A DNA stretch of 64,000 bases from Pseudomonas sp. LFM046 (GTDB lineage: Bacteria > Pseudomonadota > Gammaproteobacteria > Pseudomonadales > Pseudomonadaceae), in the NCBI RefSeq assembly GCF_000949385.2, contig NZ_JYKO02000001.1:1264620-1328619 (forward strand), in the 5' to 3' direction. The position numbers and the translations under genes were made by a program. The stretch's first letter is position 1. Every line of letters starts with the position of its first letter. The notes under the pieces are model-generated. The model had not been told where the DNA came from, made no database searches, and worked only from the letters and a program-made list of their open reading frames with translations. Shown here one piece after another: positions 60,891-64,000 of this stretch.

Positions 60891-61628
60891 ATGAAAATCG
60901 ACAAACACCCTGTGGTGTCCCGCGAGGAATGGCTGCACGCCCGCGAGGAGTATCTGCGCAAGGAAAAGGCCTTCACCCGTGAGCGCGACCGGCTCAGCGC
61001 CGAACGCCGGGCGCTGCCCTGGGTCCGGATCGACACGCCCTATTTCTTCGACGGACCGGACGGCCGCGAGAGCCTGGCCGACCTGTTCGCCGGGCGCAGT
61101 ACGCTGGTCATCTACCACTTCATGTTCGGCCCCGGCTGGGAGGAGGGTTGCCCCGGCTGCTCGTTCCTCGCCGACCATATCGACGGGCCGAATCAGCACC
61201 TCAAGCACCACGACGTGACGCTGCTCTGCGTCTCGCGGGCGCCCTGGCAGGAATTCCAGGACTTCCGCAAACGCATGGGCTGGAAGTTCAAGTGGGTGTC
61301 ATCCCACGGCAGCAGCTTCAACTTCGACTTCGGCGTGGCCGCCCGACCGGAGGACATCGCCGCCGGCACCGCCCGATACAACTACGGCACCAGCAAGGAC
61401 CCGGGCCAGGACATGCCGGGCCTCAGCGTGTTCTACCGCAACGACGCGGGGGAAATCTTCCACACCTACTCCACCTACGCACGCGGGCTGGACCTGCTGG
61501 TGGGCGCCTACAACTTCCTCGACCTGCTGCCCAAGGGGCGGGACGAGCAGGAAATCATGGACTGGATGACCTACCACGATCGGTACGAGGGGGAGTCGGT
61601 GAAGCCGCATAGCTGCTGCGCGGAATAG
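60891..61628 (+). CDS. DUF899 thioredoxin-like protein
   Basis: A 245-residue DUF899 protein. It opens HPVVSREEWLHAREE, has a thioredoxin-like strand STLVIYHFMFGP and CPGC (EEGCPGCSFLADHID), then VFYRNDAGEIFHTYSTYARG. Function unknown. An AGGAG site precedes the start. Confidence 0.88.
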   Translation: MKIDKHPVVSREEWLHAREEYLRKEKAFTRERDRLSAERRALPWVRIDTPYFFDGPDGRESLADLFAGRSTLVIYHFMFGPGWEEGCPGCSFLADHIDGPNQHLKHHDVTLLCVSRAPWQEFQDFRKRMGWKFKWVSSHGSSFNFDFGVAARPEDIAAGTARYNYGTSKDPGQDMPGLSVFYRNDAGEIFHTYSTYARGLDLLVGAYNFLDLLPKGRDEQEIMDWMTYHDRYEGESVKPHSCCAE

Positions 61629-61648
61629 CGTCCTATGGGGCTTTTGCT

Positions 61649-61676
61649 TGTAGGGGCGAATGAATTCGCCCCTACA
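61649..61676. repeat. Perfect palindromic GAATTC-family REP unit
   Basis: Twelve-base arms TGTAGGGGCGAA and TTCGCCCCTACA with a four-base loop. It is between two convergent genes and could terminate both. Confidence 0.8.
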
Positions 61677-61678
61677 CC

Positions 61679-64000
61679 TCATGCCACTGCCACCGCCGCC
61701 GCCACCGGTTTCTTCGCCCGCAACACCAGCGCACACAGCGCCGGCAGGAACAGCAGGGTCAGGACCGTGCCCACCAGCACGCCGCCGATCAGCACATAGG
61801 CCAGGGATGACCAGAACACCGAGAAGGTCAGCGGGATGAAAGCCAGGGCGGCGGCCAGGGCGGTGAGCAGCACCGGGCGGGCGCGGCGGACGGTGGCTTC
61901 GATGATGGCTTCGCGCAGGGGCCGGCCGTGGGCCTGCTCCTGTTCGATCTGGTCGGTGAAGATCAGGGTGTTGCGCATCAGGATGCCGCCGATGCCGATC
62001 AGCGCCAGGATGGCGTTGAAGCCGAACGGCTGGCCGAACAGCAGCAGGGCCGGTACGGCACCGATCAGGCCCAGGGGCGCGGTGGCGAAGACCATGAACA
62101 TCTGCGCGAAGGAACGCACCTGGAACATGATCACCACCAGCGTCAGCAGGATCATCACCGGGAACAGCACGGCCAGTGCCTTGTTGGCCTTGGCGCTTTC
62201 TTCCACCGGGCCGCCGATGGTCACCTTGTAGCCCGCCGGCAGCTTGGCGATCAGCGGTTGCAGGTCGGCGTAGACGGCCTTTTCCACATCCGGCGGTTGG
62301 GTGCCCTTGATGATGTCGGCGCGCACTTCGAACGTCAGCTCGCGGTCGCGGCGCTTGAGGATCGGTTCCTCCATCACCGGCTGGAAGCGGCCCACCTGTT
62401 CCAGCGGCACCGAAACGCCGGCGGCATTGGTGATGGTCAGGCCCTCGATGCCGCCAAGGTTCTCCCGCTGGGCATTCAGCGCACGCACCATCACCGCCAC
62501 GGTGCGGGTGCCTTCGCGTACTTCGGTCACCGGGTTGCCGGTCAGCAGGGCGTTGAGCTGGCTCTTCACCTCGTTCGGGGTGAAACCCAGCAGGCGCAGG
62601 CGGTCCTGGTCCAGCACCAGGCGATAGCTGCTGCTGCGTTCGCCCCAATCGACGAAGGTGTCGCGGGTCATGGCGTTGGCGGCCACCACCTGGCGCACTT
62701 CTTCGCTGATCTGGCGCAGCTGGTCGAGATTCGGGCCGGAGACGCGGAACACCACCGGGAAGGGCACCGGCGGGCCGAACACCAGCTGGGTCACACGTAC
62801 CCGCGCCGAGGGGAATTCACCGGCGGCGATGCGTTCCTGCATGCGTGCCCTGAGGGCATCACGGGCCTTGGAATCCGCGGTCTGCACGATGATCTTGGCG
62901 AAGGCCGGATCGGGCAGCTCGGGGTTCAGGGACAGGAAGAAGCGCGGCGCGCCGCCCCCGACGTAGGCATCCACCAGTTTGGTCTGGGGTTCTTCCAGCA
63001 GGGCTTTCTCCACCTGGGCGACCACGGACTCGGTGGCCTTGAAGGCGCTGCCCGGTGGCAGGTAGATCTCCACCAGCAGTTCGGAGCGGTCGGAGTTGGG
63101 GAAGAACTGCTTCTTCACCACGCCCATGCCCAGCCCGCTGACGATGAAAGCCGTCACCACCAGCACGGTGACCAACTTGCGGTGGTTCACGCACCAGGTC
63201 ACCAGGGCCCGCAGGCGCTGGTAGAGGCGGGTGGCGTAGAGGGCTTCATGGCCGCCCGCCACCGGCTGGATCTTCGGCAGCAGCTTCACCCCGAGGTACG
63301 GCGTGAAGAACACCGCCACCCCCCAGGAGGCGATCAGGGCGAAGCCGACGATCCAGAAGATGTTGCCGGCGTATTCCCCGGCGCTGGACTTGGCAAAGCC
63401 CACCGGCAGGAAGCCGATCACCGTCACCAGGGTGCCGGTGAGCATGGGCGCGGCGGTGGAGGTCCAGGCAAAGGTGGCAGCCTGCAGGCGGTCGAGGCCT
63501 TCCTCCAGCTTCACCACCATCATCTCGATGGCGATGATCGCGTCGTCCACCAGCAGGCCCAGGGAGAGGATCAGCGCGCCGAGAGTGATGCGGTCGAATT
63601 CGCGGCCGGTCATCAGCATCACCACGAAAACGATGGAGAGGGTGAGCGGCACAGCGGCGGCCACCACCAGGCCGACGCGGAAGCCCAGGGCCAGCAGGCT
63701 GATCAGCATGACCACGCCGAGGGCCACGAAGAACTTGATCATGAACTCGCCCACGGCCAGGCGAATCTTCTCGGCCTGGTCGGACACCTTGTCGAAGCGC
63801 ACGCCCAGCGGCAGTTCCGCCTGGATGCGGTCTTCCTCGGCCTTGAGCGACTTGTCCAGTTCCAGGCCGTTGAAGTGCGAGTCCATGATCACGCCGAGCA
63901 TCAGCGCCGGTTCGCCCTGGTGGCGGATGCGGTAGGTGGGCGGGTCTTCGTAGCCGCGCTTCACCGTGGCCACATCGGCGATGCGCAGCAGCTTGCCGTT
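61679..64000 (-). CDS. RND efflux pump inner-membrane subunit (partial, C-terminal part)
   Basis: About 773 residues before the window ends; the N-terminus lies past 64000. It has the paired Asp of the proton relay (LLVDDAIIAIEMM), the central RND helices (GTLVTVIGFLPVGFA), a second porter domain and a C-terminal helix block (ILALIGIGGILMRNTLIFTD). It resembles AcrB/MexB-family multidrug pumps; substrates cannot be read. Confidence 0.9.
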   Translation of the reverse strand, partial: NGKLLRIADVATVKRGYEDPPTYRIRHQGEPALMLGVIMDSHFNGLELDKSLKAEEDRIQAELPLGVRFDKVSDQAEKIRLAVGEFMIKFFVALGVVMLISLLALGFRVGLVVAAAVPLTLSIVFVVMLMTGREFDRITLGALILSLGLLVDDAIIAIEMMVVKLEEGLDRLQAATFAWTSTAAPMLTGTLVTVIGFLPVGFAKSSAGEYAGNIFWIVGFALIASWGVAVFFTPYLGVKLLPKIQPVAGGHEALYATRLYQRLRALVTWCVNHRKLVTVLVVTAFIVSGLGMGVVKKQFFPNSDRSELLVEIYLPPGSAFKATESVVAQVEKALLEEPQTKLVDAYVGGGAPRFFLSLNPELPDPAFAKIIVQTADSKARDALRARMQERIAAGEFPSARVRVTQLVFGPPVPFPVVFRVSGPNLDQLRQISEEVRQVVAANAMTRDTFVDWGERSSSYRLVLDQDRLRLLGFTPNEVKSQLNALLTGNPVTEVREGTRTVAVMVRALNAQRENLGGIEGLTITNAAGVSVPLEQVGRFQPVMEEPILKRRDRELTFEVRADIIKGTQPPDVEKAVYADLQPLIAKLPAGYKVTIGGPVEESAKANKALAVLFPVMILLTLVVIMFQVRSFAQMFMVFATAPLGLIGAVPALLLFGQPFGFNAILALIGIGGILMRNTLIFTDQIEQEQAHGRPLREAIIEATVRRARPVLLTALAAALAFIPLTFSVFWSSLAYVLIGGVLVGTVLTLLFLPALCALVLRAKKPVAAAVAVA

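Overview
The window looks like the chromosome of a Pseudomonas sensu lato strain: GC-rich, with the order edd-glk-gltR-gtrS-gtsABCD-porin-mutarotase-hexR-zwf-pgl-eda typical of that genus, a RibBA-type protein with a degenerate GTP cyclohydrolase half, and many GTAG-headed REP hairpins. No rRNA, tRNA, CRISPR array, insertion sequence or phage gene was seen. All assignments come from reading motifs and gene order; nothing was searched against a database.

Layout. (1) 1-4.2 kb: end of a LysR regulator, a Sco1-cytochrome c fusion and a large multicopper oxidase. (2) 4.7-20 kb: an accessory catabolic block under what looks like one regulator. It holds a polyamine/opine-type ABC transporter, a RibB, a DUF1330 protein, a Nudix hydrolase, an FCD-type GntR regulator, a carboxymuconolactone decarboxylase-like protein, two near-duplicate flavin reductases, an aldehyde dehydrogenase, an alpha/beta hydrolase, a PF06684/DUF1185 protein, a luciferase-like monooxygenase and an NCS1 permease. 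Six copies of a 15-bp motif (TGG[T/A]ATACC[A/G]TAATA) lie 28-145 bp upstream of seven of these starts. I read this as a Rut-like, probably undescribed regulon for a nitrogen heterocycle or cyclic amide. (3) 20-23.5 kb: PPK2, an MltF-like lytic transglycosylase, a YbjQ-like protein and Ohr. (4) 23.8-42.5 kb: glucose uptake and the Entner-Doudoroff pathway with HexR operators, a GapN-like dehydrogenase and an AroE-like protein. The gap gene that normally diverges from edd is missing here. (5) 42.6-51.5 kb: a complete indole-3-acetate cluster, iacR-HABICDEFG. (6) 51.8-55.2 kb: catR-catBCA. (7) 55.6-60.8 kb: an aromatic-acid MFS remnant, antABC and an AraC-type AntR. (8) 60.9 kb to the end: a DUF899 thioredoxin-like protein and a partial RND pump.

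Together, iac (indole-acetate to catechol) and ant (anthranilate to catechol) feed the cat ortho-cleavage genes that sit between them, while the glucose block supplies central carbon metabolism. The intergenic spaces carry several families of palindromic REP doublets, some nested, and a set of strong rho-independent terminators.
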